Numbered from the stretch's first letter, positions 25,163 through 34,434 are shown. The stretch: 64,000 nucleotides of DNA from Alphaproteobacteria bacterium (GCA_018821435.1 JAHJME010000009.1:1-64000), one strand, 5' to 3'. Notes: a model not told the origin generated them from the sequence alone. A program made the numbers and translations.

Positions 25163-26062
25163 TTAGGGCTTCGCGGCGGGTGCGGCGGCGGCCGGGGCCG
25201 CGCCCTTCGCCGGCGGAGGCTTCGGCGGCTCGAACGCCGGGGCGTATTTGATGTTCGGCTTGGCGGCGTTGTACATCGCCTCCATCTGCTTGCCGACGGT
25301 CTGCTGCGCCTTCTGGGTGCGCAGCGTATTGGTCGCGTACTGGATGGCCGGATCGCCGCCGAACGGCGCGGCCTTGCTGCCGGTAATCCGGTTGAAGACG
25401 AACGAGCCCCGCTGCGGGATCACGAACACCTCGCCCGGCGGCAGGCGCTGGATCTGGGCGATCAGCTGGGGGTTCACCTGCAGGGTGTCCAGGGTCGCGA
25501 CGCTCTCTTGGAACGCCACGTTCTCGGACTGCAGCAGCGCCTTCACGTCTTCCAGGCTCTTCAGCGGCTGGAAGCGGGCCGGATCGATCTTGTTCGGCGC
25601 GGCGACCAGCTGGTCAACCACCAGGACCTTGCGGTCGGCGAACATGGCGGGGTTGCTGGCGATGAACGCCTCGGCCTCGGCCTTGGTCGGCGCCACGACC
25701 TTGGACGCCAGGTTACGCTGGTAGAGTTCGGCCAGCAGGCTTTCCTCGCCGCGCTTCACATCCAGATTGTAGTTCGGCGTCTTGTCGAGCTTGTCGGCCT
25801 TGGCCTTCTCGACCAGCAGCTTGCGCAGGATAATCCGCTGCAGGACCTGCTGCTGGGCCTGCTTCATCACCTTCTCGTCGCGCGAGGAGAAGCCGCCCAT
25901 CTCGCGGCGCAGCTCCAGGGCGGTGATCTCCTGACCGTCGACGGTCGCGACGACCTGGCCGGTCGGCTTGCCGCCGCCCATCATGCTCTTAACCTTGTCG
26001 CACCCGGACAGGCCCAGGCCGGCGCAAAGGCCGACGACGAGGACCATGGACTTTGTTTGCAT
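25163..26062 (-). CDS. EpsD-like periplasmic peptidyl-prolyl isomerase lipoprotein
   Basis: 299 aa from ATG 26062 (GAAGCGAGC upstream); ATG 26077 is an alternative. It is a lipoprotein: hydrophobic segment SMVLVVGLCAGLGLSGC with lipidated Cys21. The SurA_N-like region follows (VVATVDGQEITALELRREMGG, QQQVLQRIILRKLLVEKAK), then a PpiC/rotamase-like half (LEDVKALLQSENVAFQES, LPPGEVFVIPQRGSFVFNRI). The tail is Pro/Ala-rich. EpsD-family foldases occur in exosortase EPS loci and are thought to assist folding of envelope proteins. Transcribed toward a strong terminator; the 163-bp region before rmlA separates it from the nucleotide-sugar genes. Confidence 0.8.
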   Translation of the reverse strand: MQTKSMVLVVGLCAGLGLSGCDKVKSMMGGGKPTGQVVATVDGQEITALELRREMGGFSSRDEKVMKQAQQQVLQRIILRKLLVEKAKADKLDKTPNYNLDVKRGEESLLAELYQRNLASKVVAPTKAEAEAFIASNPAMFADRKVLVVDQLVAAPNKIDPARFQPLKSLEDVKALLQSENVAFQESVATLDTLQVNPQLIAQIQRLPPGEVFVIPQRGSFVFNRITGSKAAPFGGDPAIQYATNTLRTQKAQQTVGKQMEAMYNAAKPNIKYAPAFEPPKPPPAKGAAPAAAAPAAKP

Positions 26063-26240
26063 GCTCGCTTCCATCATTGAATCTCAGGGCGACACCTAGG
26101 ACTACGCCTGATGAACGTGGAGTTCACGCCCCAAGCTTGATCATAAGCCCTGTGTATCGCGCCCGCGTCGACTCCCGAATAACACGGTAACGGAGTCTGG
26201 GTACGCTGAGTAGTCCGCGCGGAATCCGCGCGGCGATCCG

Positions 26241-27131
26241 CTATTTCGCGTCGGCCGCGAGTTCGCGCAGATACTTGCCGTACTCGCTCTTGCCCTGGAA
26301 CTCGGCGGACTTCATCAACTCGCTTTTATCGATCCAGCCGTTCTCGAAGGCGATCTCCTCCAGGCAGCCGATGCGCAGGCCCTGGCGCTGCTCGAACACG
26401 CGAATGAGCTCGCCGGCGCCGATCAGGCTGTCGTGTGTGCCGGCGTCTTCCCAGGCGAAGCCGCGGCCCAACAGCTCCACATGCAGGTTGCCTTCCTGCA
26501 GATAGACGTCGTTGAGCGCAGTGATCTCCAGCTCGCCGCGCGCCGAGCGCGACAGGGTCTTGGCGATTTCGCTGGCGCGGCCGTCGTAGAAATAGAGGCC
26601 GGTCACCGCGTAGTTCGACTTGGGCTTCGCCGGCTTCTCCTCGATGGAGAGCGCCTTGTTGTCGGGCGACAGCTCGACCACGCCGTAGCGTTCGGGGTCG
26701 TGCACCGGATAGCCGAACACCGTCGCGCCGTCCTTCCGCGCGTCCGCCGCCTTCAGCATCTTCCGGAAGTTCTGCCCGAAGAAGATGTTGTCGCCCAGGA
26801 TCAGGGTCGACGGCTCGCCGCCGACGAACTCTTCGCCCAGCAGATAGGCCTCGGCCAGGCCGCCCGGCGTGGGCTGGATGACGTACTCGAACTTCACGCC
26901 GAACCGCGAGCCGTCGCCCAGCAGGCGCTTGAAGCCCGCCTGATCCTCTTCCGTCGTGATGATCAGGATTTCGCGGATGCCGGCCAGGAACAGCACCGAC
27001 AGCGGATAGTAGATCATCGGCTTGTCGTAGACCGGCAGCAGCTGCTTGCTGACCGCGATGGTCAGCGGATGCAGCCGGGTGCCGGCGCCGCCGGCCAGGA
27101 CGATACCCCGTCTTGTGCCTTGGGGTCTCAT
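26241..27131 (-). CDS. rmlA: Glucose-1-phosphate thymidylyltransferase
   Basis: 296 aa from ATG 27131, which overlaps the rmlB stop (ATGA). It converts glucose-1-phosphate and dTTP to dTDP-glucose. Visible motifs are [16 protein letters not shown] (nucleotide loop, about residues 9-24), the uridylyl/thymidylyl signature [14 protein letters not shown], the metal-site loop [28 protein letters not shown] and the C-terminal [12 protein letters not shown]. Full length for the family. It forms a two-gene operon with rmlB; rmlC and rmlD are not next to it. Likely supplies a dTDP-sugar for the EPS. Confidence 0.95.
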   Translation of the reverse strand: MRPQGTRRGIVLAGGAGTRLHPLTIAVSKQLLPVYDKPMIYYPLSVLFLAGIREILIITTEEDQAGFKRLLGDGSRFGVKFEYVIQPTPGGLAEAYLLGEEFVGGEPSTLILGDNIFFGQNFRKMLKAADARKDGATVFGYPVHDPERYGVVELSPDNKALSIEEKPAKPKSNYAVTGLYFYDGRASEIAKTLSRSARGELEITALNDVYLQEGNLHVELLGRGFAWEDAGTHDSLIGAGELIRVFEQRQGLRIGCLEEIAFENGWIDKSELMKSAEFQGKSEYGKYLRELAADAK

Positions 27132-28177
27132 GCCTTCACCAGGCCGAGGCGTTCGCTGTCGAAGCCGCGCGCGCGGATGCCTTCCACCCAGGCGTAGTTG
27201 TCGACGTACCAGCGCACGGTGTCCTCCAGTCCCTCGCCCAGCGGCATCCGCGCCTTCCAGCCCAGCTCGGCCTCCAGCTTCGACGCGTCGATCGAATAGC
27301 GGAAGTCGTGGCCCGGCCGGTCGGTGACGAAGGTGATCTTCTCGGCGTGGGGGGTGTTGGCGGGCGCCATTTTGTCCAGGTGCTCGCAGATGATCTTGAT
27401 GACCTCGAGGTTCCGCTTCGTGGCGTCGCCGCCGATGCAATAGGTCTCGCCCAGCTTGCCCTTGGACAGCACCAGCAGCAGGGCCTCGGCGTGGTCGTCC
27501 ACATGCAGCCAGTCGCGCACCTGGCGGCCGTCGCCATAGACGGGGATCGTCTTGCCCTCCAGCGCCCGGGTGATCACCGTCGGGATCAGCTTCTCGGGGA
27601 ATTGGAACGGGCCGTAGTTGTTCGAGCAGTTCGTGATCACCACCGGGAATTTGTAGGTGTGTCCCCAGGCGCGCACCAGATGGTCCGAAGCGGCCTTCGA
27701 GGCCGAGTAGGGCGAGCGGGGGTCGTAGGGCGTCTCTTCTGTGAAGTCGCCGTCCTCGCCCAGGGCGCCGAACACCTCGTCGGTCGAGATGTGGTGGAAG
27801 CGGAACGCCGCCTTCTTGGCGTCGTCCAGCTTGAGCCAGTAGGCGCGGGCCACTTCCAGCAGGATCGCGGTGCCCATGATGTTGGACTTCACGAAGTCCA
27901 GCGGACCTTCGATGGCCCTGTCGTTGTGACTCTCGGCCGCCAGGTGCATCACCGCGTCGGGCTGATGGGTGGCGAACACCGCCTCGACCGCGGCCCGGTC
28001 GCAGATGTCCACGTGTTCGAACGCATAGCCCGCGTCACCGGCGACGCTGGCGACGTTCTCAAGGTTCGCGGAATAGGTCAGGGCGTCCAGGTTCACCACC
28101 TGGTGACCGTCGGCGATGGCGCGGCGGACGACGGCGGAACCGATGAAGCCCGCTCCACCTGTGATCAGGATCTTCAA
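27128..28177 (-). CDS. rmlB: dTDP-glucose 4,6-dehydratase
   Basis: 349 aa. Extended short-chain dehydrogenase/reductase. NAD-binding [14 protein letters not shown] lies at about residues 7-20. The catalytic TDEVFG segment (with Asp/Glu pair), [16 protein letters not shown] (Tyr-x3-Lys) and [14 protein letters not shown] are all present. It forms dTDP-4-keto-6-deoxyglucose, the branch point for rhamnose, fucosamine, viosamine and related sugars. The start is preceded by a short gap with CTATGAAAGGAGGTCC upstream, on the opposite strand. Coupled to rmlA through ATGA. Because no rmlC/rmlD is seen here, the final sugar cannot be assigned to rhamnose. Confidence 0.95.
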   Translation of the reverse strand: MKILITGGAGFIGSAVVRRAIADGHQVVNLDALTYSANLENVASVAGDAGYAFEHVDICDRAAVEAVFATHQPDAVMHLAAESHNDRAIEGPLDFVKSNIMGTAILLEVARAYWLKLDDAKKAAFRFHHISTDEVFGALGEDGDFTEETPYDPRSPYSASKAASDHLVRAWGHTYKFPVVITNCSNNYGPFQFPEKLIPTVITRALEGKTIPVYGDGRQVRDWLHVDDHAEALLLVLSKGKLGETYCIGGDATKRNLEVIKIICEHLDKMAPANTPHAEKITFVTDRPGHDFRYSIDASKLEAELGWKARMPLGEGLEDTVRWYVDNYAWVEGIRARGFDSERLGLVKA

Positions 28178-28262
28178 GTACGCCCCCGGCGCTGAAAAAC
28201 GACGGCTTCCCTTACTATGAAAGGAGGTCCGTTCAAGCCGCCTGATTGTCGGCGCGGAAGCC

Positions 28263-28670
28263 CTAACGCCCGGTGACCATGCTCAGATCGAGCTTGGCCG
28301 GCGTTTCATCGGCGGGACGGCCATGGCGCCGCTCGATGTCCTTCTGCAGCGCGCGAGCCGCGAAGGCATGGCCGGTGAACAGGGTGTCGACCGCCCAGCC
28401 GATCAGCGGCACGCCGGACGCCACGCTGTCCAGGCCCAGGTAGGCGGCCATCCGGATGAGGGTCGGCCGTTCGGCGCCGGCGTGGACGGCCTCTTTCAGC
28501 AGCAGTGCCGCCGCGCCGACCGAATACACCGTCCCGGCCACCGGCACCCAGGCCAGGACGCCGTCGACGCCGATGCCCCACGGACCCACGCCGACCACGC
28601 GGTCGGACAGCAGTTTGATGCGCTCGGCGCGTCGCCAAGCCCTGTGCGCACGGTCACGGTCTTCGGTCAT
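28263..28670 (-). CDS. DUF4112 small membrane protein
   Basis: 135 aa. The N-terminus is basic ([21 protein letters not shown]). A hydrophobic core follows, [33 protein letters not shown] and [22 protein letters not shown], with the glycine/proline-rich pattern of the DUF4112 family. Members are short proteins with two membrane-associated segments and no known function. It precedes the TipN-like gene's 3' end by about 36 bp in the opposite reading order (both on the minus strand), so they may be co-transcribed, with the TipN-like gene downstream. Confidence 0.75.
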   Translation of the reverse strand: MTEDRDRAHRAWRRAERIKLLSDRVVGVGPWGIGVDGVLAWVPVAGTVYSVGAAALLLKEAVHAGAERPTLIRMAAYLGLDSVASGVPLIGWAVDTLFTGHAFAARALQKDIERRHGRPADETPAKLDLSMVTGR

Positions 28671-28706
28671 GCCGCTACGAACGCCGCGCGCCGGGGGTCG
28701 GGTTCC

Positions 28707-31217
28707 CTAGATCATGTCGCCCGCGGCGGCGTCGAGCAGCAGGAACACCCGTCCTGCCTCCGCGCCCAGCAGGCCCGCCAGCGCCAGGCCAGAGGGATCG
28801 CGCGCCACGGCGTCGTCGACCAGGGTCTTGTAGCGGCGGACGTAGACGCCGGTGCGGCGCTTCACGTCGTCGTCGGTGAACAGCCGGCGCGCGATGCGGC
28901 GGGGGGCGGCGGGCGCCAGCTTGCGCACCACCTCGCGACCGCCGTCTTGGTCGCCCGTCTGCAGGGCGGCGGCGATCTCCTCAATGCGGCCCGCCGGCAG
29001 CAGCTTGGCAGGATCGACCCCCATGCGCGTGAGTTCCGCCGACAGGGCGTCCTCCAGGCGTTCGCCCTCCCCGTCCGCGCCGTCCAGCGAGGCCAGCAGG
29101 TCTTTCCAGGTCCAGGTCTCGCCGCCGTCCTCGGCCTCCTCGCCATCGCCCGTCGGCGCGCTGGCGGCCGGCGGCCCGCCGGCGGCTTCGAACACCGCCG
29201 AGAATTCGCGGTCGGTGGCGGTGGGGGTCAGGCGGATGCGATTGCGCAGGCCGATGCGGTCGGCCAACTCTGCGCCGGCCGGCGGCGCGACGGGCGTGGC
29301 CAATTCCAGGGTCTCGGGCTCATCGTCCTCGGGCGCGACCTCGGGTTCGGGCGGCGGGGCGGCCTTGGCCTTGCGCGGCGCCGGTGGGGGCGTCAGCAGC
29401 ACCGGCGCGGGGGCCGGCGGGGCCACGGCGGCGACACCCATCAGCTTTACCGCCTCGGACAGCATTTCGAAGTTGCGGCGCACACGATCCTGGAAGGCGG
29501 CGTCGATGGCGTGGGCCTCCTCCGCCGTTCGGCGGGCCTGGGCCATCAGCTCGTCCATGCCGTCGGCGACGGTGGCCCGGACGCGATCGGCTTGGCCGGC
29601 GGCGGCGGCGGGCATCTTGGCGGCCCGCTGCTCGATCTCGCCCATCATGGCCGACAGCTCTTCCAGGGTTGCGCGCGCGGCGGCAGCGCCGTCCTCCAGC
29701 TTGCGGGCCGTGGCGGCGCCGGCGTCCTCGACCATCTTGGACGACTGCTCGACCAGGGCCTTGGCCTCTTCCAGCCGGGCCTCGAACACCTGGTTGGCCT
29801 TCTGGCCGGCGCTGAAGGCTGCCTCCGACAGCTGGTCCACCTGCTCGCGGGCGGTCGTCGCGTGACGGGCGGCGGCGGCGCGGGTCTCTTCGGCGGCCTT
29901 GGCCAGGGCGTCGATGGCCGCCCGCGTCTGGGCCTCCAGCTGCGCGCGCTGGTCGGCGGCGGCCGAGGACACCGCCTCCAACGACTGAAGGGTCGACTGG
30001 CCGAATTCCTCGCGCTCGGCCTTGGCGGTCTCGGCGATGTCGCGGAACTGCAGGGCGGCGTCCGACATCAGCCGGCGAAGCTGATCGCCCCCGGTCAGCG
30101 CCCGCTCGCTCATCTCGTTCGCCGATTGGCGCGCCTCGGCGATGAACTCGCCCAGGGTCGCGGCGTGGGCCTCGGCGTTGGCGGCGAACACCTCGTGGTC
30201 GCCCTTCAGCGTCTGGCTCAGCGAGACCAGGGCGGCGCGCTGTTCGGTCAGGCCGGACTCCACGGCGCGGACCTGGTCGGCGACGCCGACGCCGGCGGTT
30301 TCCAGCCGGGCGATATGGCGGGTCAGGTCCTCGCCGGCAGTGCGGGCGGCGTCGGTTGCCTCGCCGGCAGCGGCGGCCAGATCGGCGGCGCGGGCCGACA
30401 GGCCGGCCTCGGCCTCGCGGATCTGAGTCTCGGCGACACCCGTGGCCTCTGTGATCATTCGGGCCTGCTGGCCGATGGCGTCGGTCACGCGGGTCGCCTG
30501 GGTGTCCAGGGTCTGCGCCAGCCCGCTCATCTCGGCGCGCTCACGACCGAGGGTGGTGGCCAGCTCCTGCGCCGTGCGCACCGACTGGGCCGTGACCCCG
30601 GTCAGCTTGTCGGTCTCGAACGCCAGCGCGTCGCGCATCGCGATCAGGGTCTCACGCGCCTCTTCCGCGGCGGCGGCGGCGCGGACGATCTCCTCGCGCA
30701 CCGCCATCGTCACGTCCCCCGCCCGCGAGGCCGCCACCAGGGCGGGCGCCAGCATATCCTCGGCCATCGCCTTGGTCCGCCGGGTCTCGTAGGCCAGCTT
30801 CTGGCCCTGCCGGATCATGTAGGCGGCGCCCAGGACGAAGATGGCCGGACCGATGGCCAGCAGCGCGAACACGGTCAGGGCGAACGGGTCGTCCTGCAGC
30901 GGGGCCACGTTGTTGCGATAGCCGACGGCGAAGGCGATCGGGGCCAGGGCCCACAGCACCGCAACCGCAACGGCGATCAGCCAGGTCGGCCAGCCCGACG
31001 GCGGGCGCTGGTCCACCTCGAACGCCGCGTAGGCATGGTGCTCATCCTGCGGCGCCAGCGCCCGCCCGCCCTGCGCGCCGACGGCATGGGCGTGCTGGAC
31101 GGGATCGACATGGCGGAAGCCCACGGCCTCGGCATGCGCCTGCCGCGCCTCAGCCGCCTGAGGGTCCTCGTCCGGGCTCCCGAAGTCCATCGGTTGCGAC
31201 CGCTTGGAGAACCTCAT
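28707..31217 (-). CDS. tipN: TipN-like polarity protein: two-TM anchor plus long coiled coil
   Basis: 836 aa from ATG 31217 (TTG 31220 is one codon earlier). Acidic/His-rich N-terminus, then two transmembrane helices at about residues 77-100 and 112-136. A very long Ala/Glu-rich coiled coil (about 140-560, many AEEARETLIAMRD-like heptads) follows. Next are a Pro/Ala linker (about 590-650) and a folded C-terminal segment (about 700-837) ending LLDAAAGDMI. This matches the plan and approximate size of Caulobacter TipN, the new-pole landmark that directs division-plane memory and flagellum placement. The assignment rests on architecture recognised by eye; another coiled-coil membrane protein is possible. 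Confidence 0.6.
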   Translation of the reverse strand: MRFSKRSQPMDFGSPDEDPQAAEARQAHAEAVGFRHVDPVQHAHAVGAQGGRALAPQDEHHAYAAFEVDQRPPSGWPTWLIAVAVAVLWALAPIAFAVGYRNNVAPLQDDPFALTVFALLAIGPAIFVLGAAYMIRQGQKLAYETRRTKAMAEDMLAPALVAASRAGDVTMAVREEIVRAAAAAEEARETLIAMRDALAFETDKLTGVTAQSVRTAQELATTLGRERAEMSGLAQTLDTQATRVTDAIGQQARMITEATGVAETQIREAEAGLSARAADLAAAAGEATDAARTAGEDLTRHIARLETAGVGVADQVRAVESGLTEQRAALVSLSQTLKGDHEVFAANAEAHAATLGEFIAEARQSANEMSERALTGGDQLRRLMSDAALQFRDIAETAKAEREEFGQSTLQSLEAVSSAAADQRAQLEAQTRAAIDALAKAAEETRAAAARHATTAREQVDQLSEAAFSAGQKANQVFEARLEEAKALVEQSSKMVEDAGAATARKLEDGAAAARATLEELSAMMGEIEQRAAKMPAAAAGQADRVRATVADGMDELMAQARRTAEEAHAIDAAFQDRVRRNFEMLSEAVKLMGVAAVAPPAPAPVLLTPPPAPRKAKAAPPPEPEVAPEDDEPETLELATPVAPPAGAELADRIGLRNRIRLTPTATDREFSAVFEAAGGPPAASAPTGDGEEAEDGGETWTWKDLLASLDGADGEGERLEDALSAELTRMGVDPAKLLPAGRIEEIAAALQTGDQDGGREVVRKLAPAAPRRIARRLFTDDDVKRRTGVYVRRYKTLVDDAVARDPSGLALAGLLGAEAGRVFLLLDAAAGDMI

Positions 31218-31366
31218 CAACGCCCGTTCCTTCCGGTTTTCGCGATCGGCGCACGTATGCCGACCGTGCCAGGATCTCTAGGCGCGCAGGATTACCCTCG
31301 GCGAGGGCCGACGCAAACAGGTGGAAGAAATGATTCGGACGCCGGACGGCGGAATGTCGCGGAACG

Positions 31367-31597
31367 TCAGGCCTTGGCCACGCCCGCGCGCTGGGCGTCG
31401 GGGCAGTTGGCTTTCAGCACCTTTTCGGCGCGCTGGGTCTGGCGCGGCGAGCGGGCGATGGTGCGTTGATCGGCGGCCGAGGCGGCGGGGCGCGGCTGCT
31501 CGATCCTCGGCGTGTCGATGGTGACGCCGAAATGCGAGAAGGCGGCAGCGGACGAATGCACGACCACCGCGGCAACCATTTCCGTCAATGTCGCCAT
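31367..31597 (-). CDS. Small hypothetical protein
   Basis: 76 aa. It begins MATLTEMVAAVVVHSSAAAFSHFGVTIDTPR, a weakly hydrophobic N-terminus that could be a signal or membrane-contacting segment, and ends NCPDAQRAGVAKA with a single cysteine. No family recognised. It occupies most of the space between the TipN-like gene and the second EEP gene, which supports a real gene. The ribosome site is poor (GGGGGTGGG) and the codon bias is not decisive. May also be non-coding. Confidence 0.4.
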   Translation of the reverse strand: MATLTEMVAAVVVHSSAAAFSHFGVTIDTPRIEQPRPAASAADQRTIARSPRQTQRAEKVLKANCPDAQRAGVAKA

Positions 31598-31679
31598 GGG
31601 CCCACCCCCGCGATTCCAGCTACCATCGCTATACGGCAGCGCGGCGTCGAACGGGAGCGGCCGGAACGTGAAATGTTTG

Positions 31680-32645
31680 TCATCTTGCGCCGGAAACCGC
31701 CGGGGCCAGCGTGACGACCACGGGGTAATGGTCGGAGCCGAGTTCCGGTCCGGTCACGACCTTCACCGTTCCCCAGTCGCGTCCGGCGTACACATGATCG
31801 ATCGGCAGCCACGGGAACGGCGCCGGCAAGCGGTTGTGGCTGCGCCGTGCGGCGGGCCAGGTGAACAGCGCCCGCGTCCGTCGGATGAGGCCCCAGTCGC
31901 GGTCCTCGCGCCGCCGGGCGAAGGACCAGGGGGTCGAGTTGAAATCCCCCGCCACGATCGTCCGCTCGGGCGGCAGCCCATGGATGACGCGGTCCAGGTC
32001 GGCGGTCTGCGCCCGCTCGCGGACGAACCGCACCGGCCAGTAGCGATGCGTCGCGACGACGGTGAACAGGCCGTGCGCGTCCTGGAACGTCGCCGAGGCG
32101 ATGAATCCCGGCCGGCCGTCCGACGCGGGTTGGGCATAGGTGCGAAGCGCAGGCTGCTTCGACAGGATCGCGGCGCCCCGGCTGCCGGTCTGGTCGTGAT
32201 AGCCCCGGGCGGCCAGCTTGGCGCGCAGCGCGCCCGGCTCCTCCAGGATCACGAGGTCCGGATCCTGGCCGACGATCCAGGCGGCCGCCGCGTCGGTCTG
32301 GGCGTTCTGCCCCCAGGCATTGAACTGGATCAGCTTCAGCTGTCCCGGCGCGTCCGCCGCGGCGCGCGGGTCGCGCCCACGGCTCAGGACTTCCGGCAGC
32401 ACCAACAGCGCCCCGCCCGCCACGGCTAGCAGCGACACCGCCACCAAGGCCGGCCGGCCGCCCCGAGGTCCAAACGCCGCCAGCGCCAGCGCGATCGACG
32501 CTCCGGCCAGCCAGATCGGCGCGAAATGGGTCAGGACATCGAGGCGGGCGCTGAACCGGCCGCCCTGGGCCAGCACCGTGGCCGCCAGGGCGCCGAGCGC
32601 CAGGGGCCAGGCCAATGACACAACGCCGAGCCGCAGGAGGTCCAT
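31680..32645 (-). CDS. Membrane-anchored EEP family protein, copy 2
   Basis: 321 aa from ATG 32645; GTG 32660 is an alternative. Paralogue of the protein at 22487-23476 with the same plan: three N-terminal hydrophobic helices (GVVSLAWPLALGALAATVLA and two more), then LKLIQFNAWGQN, DLVILEEPGAL, IVAGDFNSTPWSFARRRED, LPIDHVYAGRDWGTVKV and ELGSDHYPVVVTLA. The catalytic GDFN and SDH motifs are intact. Substrate unknown. It lies 45 bp from the stop of the GT4 gene, on the same strand, suggesting a small operon with that glycosyltransferase. Confidence 0.8.
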   Translation of the reverse strand: MDLLRLGVVSLAWPLALGALAATVLAQGGRFSARLDVLTHFAPIWLAGASIALALAAFGPRGGRPALVAVSLLAVAGGALLVLPEVLSRGRDPRAAADAPGQLKLIQFNAWGQNAQTDAAAAWIVGQDPDLVILEEPGALRAKLAARGYHDQTGSRGAAILSKQPALRTYAQPASDGRPGFIASATFQDAHGLFTVVATHRYWPVRFVRERAQTADLDRVIHGLPPERTIVAGDFNSTPWSFARRREDRDWGLIRRTRALFTWPAARRSHNRLPAPFPWLPIDHVYAGRDWGTVKVVTGPELGSDHYPVVVTLAPAVSGAR

Positions 32646-32690
32646 AACCTTGGCTAGCACATCGAAACGCGGACGCGCAGCCGCCGGGCC

Positions 32691-33779
32691 CTAGTGCTCG
32701 ACAATGCCCCGGTCGTCGAACACTTCGCGGCTGACGCGGGCGTAGCGGGCGATCATTCCGCGGGTGGAGTAGTCCTTGGCTAGGAGGCGCGCCTGCGCCC
32801 GCTCGGCCACCGCTTTGCGAGACTCCGGCGTGGACGCCAGCACGGCGTCACGCATGGCGCGCGGATCGCCTGTCGGCGCGTACAGCACCTCGCGGTCATC
32901 GAAATAGGTGGGCACCCCACCGGTGCGGGTCACCAGGATCGGCTTGCCGATGGCCGCCGCTTCCAGGGCCACGGTGATCCCGGAGAACACGTTCTCCTGC
33001 ATCGGCACCGCGATGAGGTCGGCCTTCGCGTACAGGTCGCGCAGTTCGTCGCCGTCCAGCGGGCGCTCCAGCACGACGTTCGCGTGGCGGGCGGTCTTGC
33101 TGGCCGCGAGCCACTGACAAATGATCGTCAGGCGGAAGCGCTCGTCCGAGCCGAACGCCTCCAGCAACGTGTCCCAGTCGCGCGTGCGGTCATTCCCGGC
33201 CGCCACGATGTGGGTCACCAGGCTCTTGGACGTTTCCGGCGGCGTGATCGCGAAGTAGCCGACGTTGATCCCGAAATACATCAGCTCGCAGCGCAACTTG
33301 GGGAAGGCGCGCTGGGCGATCGGCAGGCACTTGTCCGAGTGCACGGTCATGATCGCGATCTCGCTGGCCAGGCTTCGATAGATCGCCTGGCGCAAACGCG
33401 GCATCCCGGCCCAACGGTTGAGCAGCCAGACCGCGTTGCTGATGATCGGCTTGCGCGGCATGAGGCCGAGCCGCATCAACAGCGCCGCGCCGAACGCCTC
33501 GCCCTCGGTGATGGTCCAGATCATGTCGGCCTGGCGCATCGCCTGCACATTGTTCCACGCGTGGGCGACATCGAAGTCGAACAGCTTGTGGACGATCTTG
33601 GCCAGCACGCCCCGCTTGCCGTCGCGGGAGAAGGTGACCTGGAAACCCTCCTGCTGCGCAAGATGGAATCCGTACGGCGACTCGTCCGGCTCGTTGCCTT
33701 CGAGGAACCGCTGCCGATAGGCCGCGGCGTCCTTACCGAAGTAGAGCTGTACGTGAACCTTCCACAAGGGAGACCCCAT
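32691..33779 (-). CDS. Family 4 glycosyltransferase
   Basis: 362 aa. GT-B retaining glycosyltransferase. The C-terminal Rossmann half is clear: HIVAAGNDRTRDWDTLLEAF, VVLERPLDGDELRDLYAKADLIAVP, and the EX7E-type donor site ENVFSGITVALEAAAIGKPILVT followed by GDPRAMRDAVLA. The N-terminal acceptor half has MIWTITEGEAFGAALL. Donor and acceptor are not predictable. It may add a side sugar to the nearby EPS or act independently; the TipN-like gene and a second EEP gene separate it from the main cluster. Confidence 0.82.
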   Translation of the reverse strand: MGSPLWKVHVQLYFGKDAAAYRQRFLEGNEPDESPYGFHLAQQEGFQVTFSRDGKRGVLAKIVHKLFDFDVAHAWNNVQAMRQADMIWTITEGEAFGAALLMRLGLMPRKPIISNAVWLLNRWAGMPRLRQAIYRSLASEIAIMTVHSDKCLPIAQRAFPKLRCELMYFGINVGYFAITPPETSKSLVTHIVAAGNDRTRDWDTLLEAFGSDERFRLTIICQWLAASKTARHANVVLERPLDGDELRDLYAKADLIAVPMQENVFSGITVALEAAAIGKPILVTRTGGVPTYFDDREVLYAPTGDPRAMRDAVLASTPESRKAVAERAQARLLAKDYSTRGMIARYARVSREVFDDRGIVEH

Positions 33780-33900
33780 AGCGCCGACGAGTCAGCAGCG
33801 AGCCGACTCGATGCGAGGCTGCTGGTAAAGAACTCCAGTTAATAAATCACGCGCCACGACAGCGCTGCGACACCATGAAACCCCCTGTCGATCGAACAGC

Positions 33901-34434
33901 TCAAGCGGCCAACCTGCCCTTGAACGCAGCGCCCTCGTGTTCCAGCAGCCAGCGCTTGCGATGCAAGCCGCCGCCGTAACCGGTAAGCGAGCCGTTCGAC
34001 CCGATCACCCGGTGACACGGCACGACCAGCGCGACCGGGTTCGACCCATTCGCCAGCCCCACGGCGCGGACCGCCGTGGGCCGGCCGATCTTCGCCGCGA
34101 GCTGGGCGTAACTCCACGTCTCGCCGACCGGGATGGTGCAGAGCGTTGCCCAGACCGTCTTCTGGAACGCCGTGCCGGCGCCCTCCCAGGCGATGGTGTC
34201 GAAGGCGTCGGTCCGGCCGGCGAAATAGGCGTCGAACTGTGGGCGGAGCGGCCCCTGCCCTTCGACCAGCTTCGCCTTGGGATAGTGGCGGCCGATCCAT
34301 TTGAGCATGGCCGGCTCGTAGTCGGTCCAGTTGAAGGCGCGCAGCACGCCGGCCTCGTCGGTGACCACCAGCGCCGTACCGATGGGGGTCGGGACCCGGT
34401 CGAGGATCAGGGTCTCAGGCAGCTTGGCGGTCAT
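33901..34434 (-). CDS. ogt: Methylated-DNA-protein-cysteine methyltransferase
   Basis: 177 aa. Suicide repair enzyme that takes the alkyl group from O6-alkylguanine. The active-site block V-V-P-C-H-R-V-I-G lies at about residues 136-144. The DNA-binding helix-turn-helix region IGRPTAVRAVGLANGSNP precedes it, and SLTGYGGGLHRKRWLLEHEG follows, as in Ogt/MGMT. Full length. The start overlaps the 3' end of the Ada/AlkA gene by 20 bp, forming a two-gene alkylation-repair operon; expression probably follows the upstream Ada-type regulator. Confidence 0.93.
   Translation of the reverse strand: MTAKLPETLILDRVPTPIGTALVVTDEAGVLRAFNWTDYEPAMLKWIGRHYPKAKLVEGQGPLRPQFDAYFAGRTDAFDTIAWEGAGTAFQKTVWATLCTIPVGETWSYAQLAAKIGRPTAVRAVGLANGSNPVALVVPCHRVIGSNGSLTGYGGGLHRKRWLLEHEGAAFKGRLAA

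Noticed and set aside
26215..26233. Hairpin CCGCGCGG-AAT-CCGCGCGG just after rmlA
   Set aside because: The stem is perfect, but no U-run follows on either strand, and alternating CG sequence readily gives such palindromes by chance in GC-rich DNA.
28323..31469. 1048-aa plus-strand open frame
   Set aside because: It is antisense to the TipN-like gene; composition is Gly/Arg/His/Gln-rich without domain features, a known effect of GC-rich codon bias on the opposite strand.
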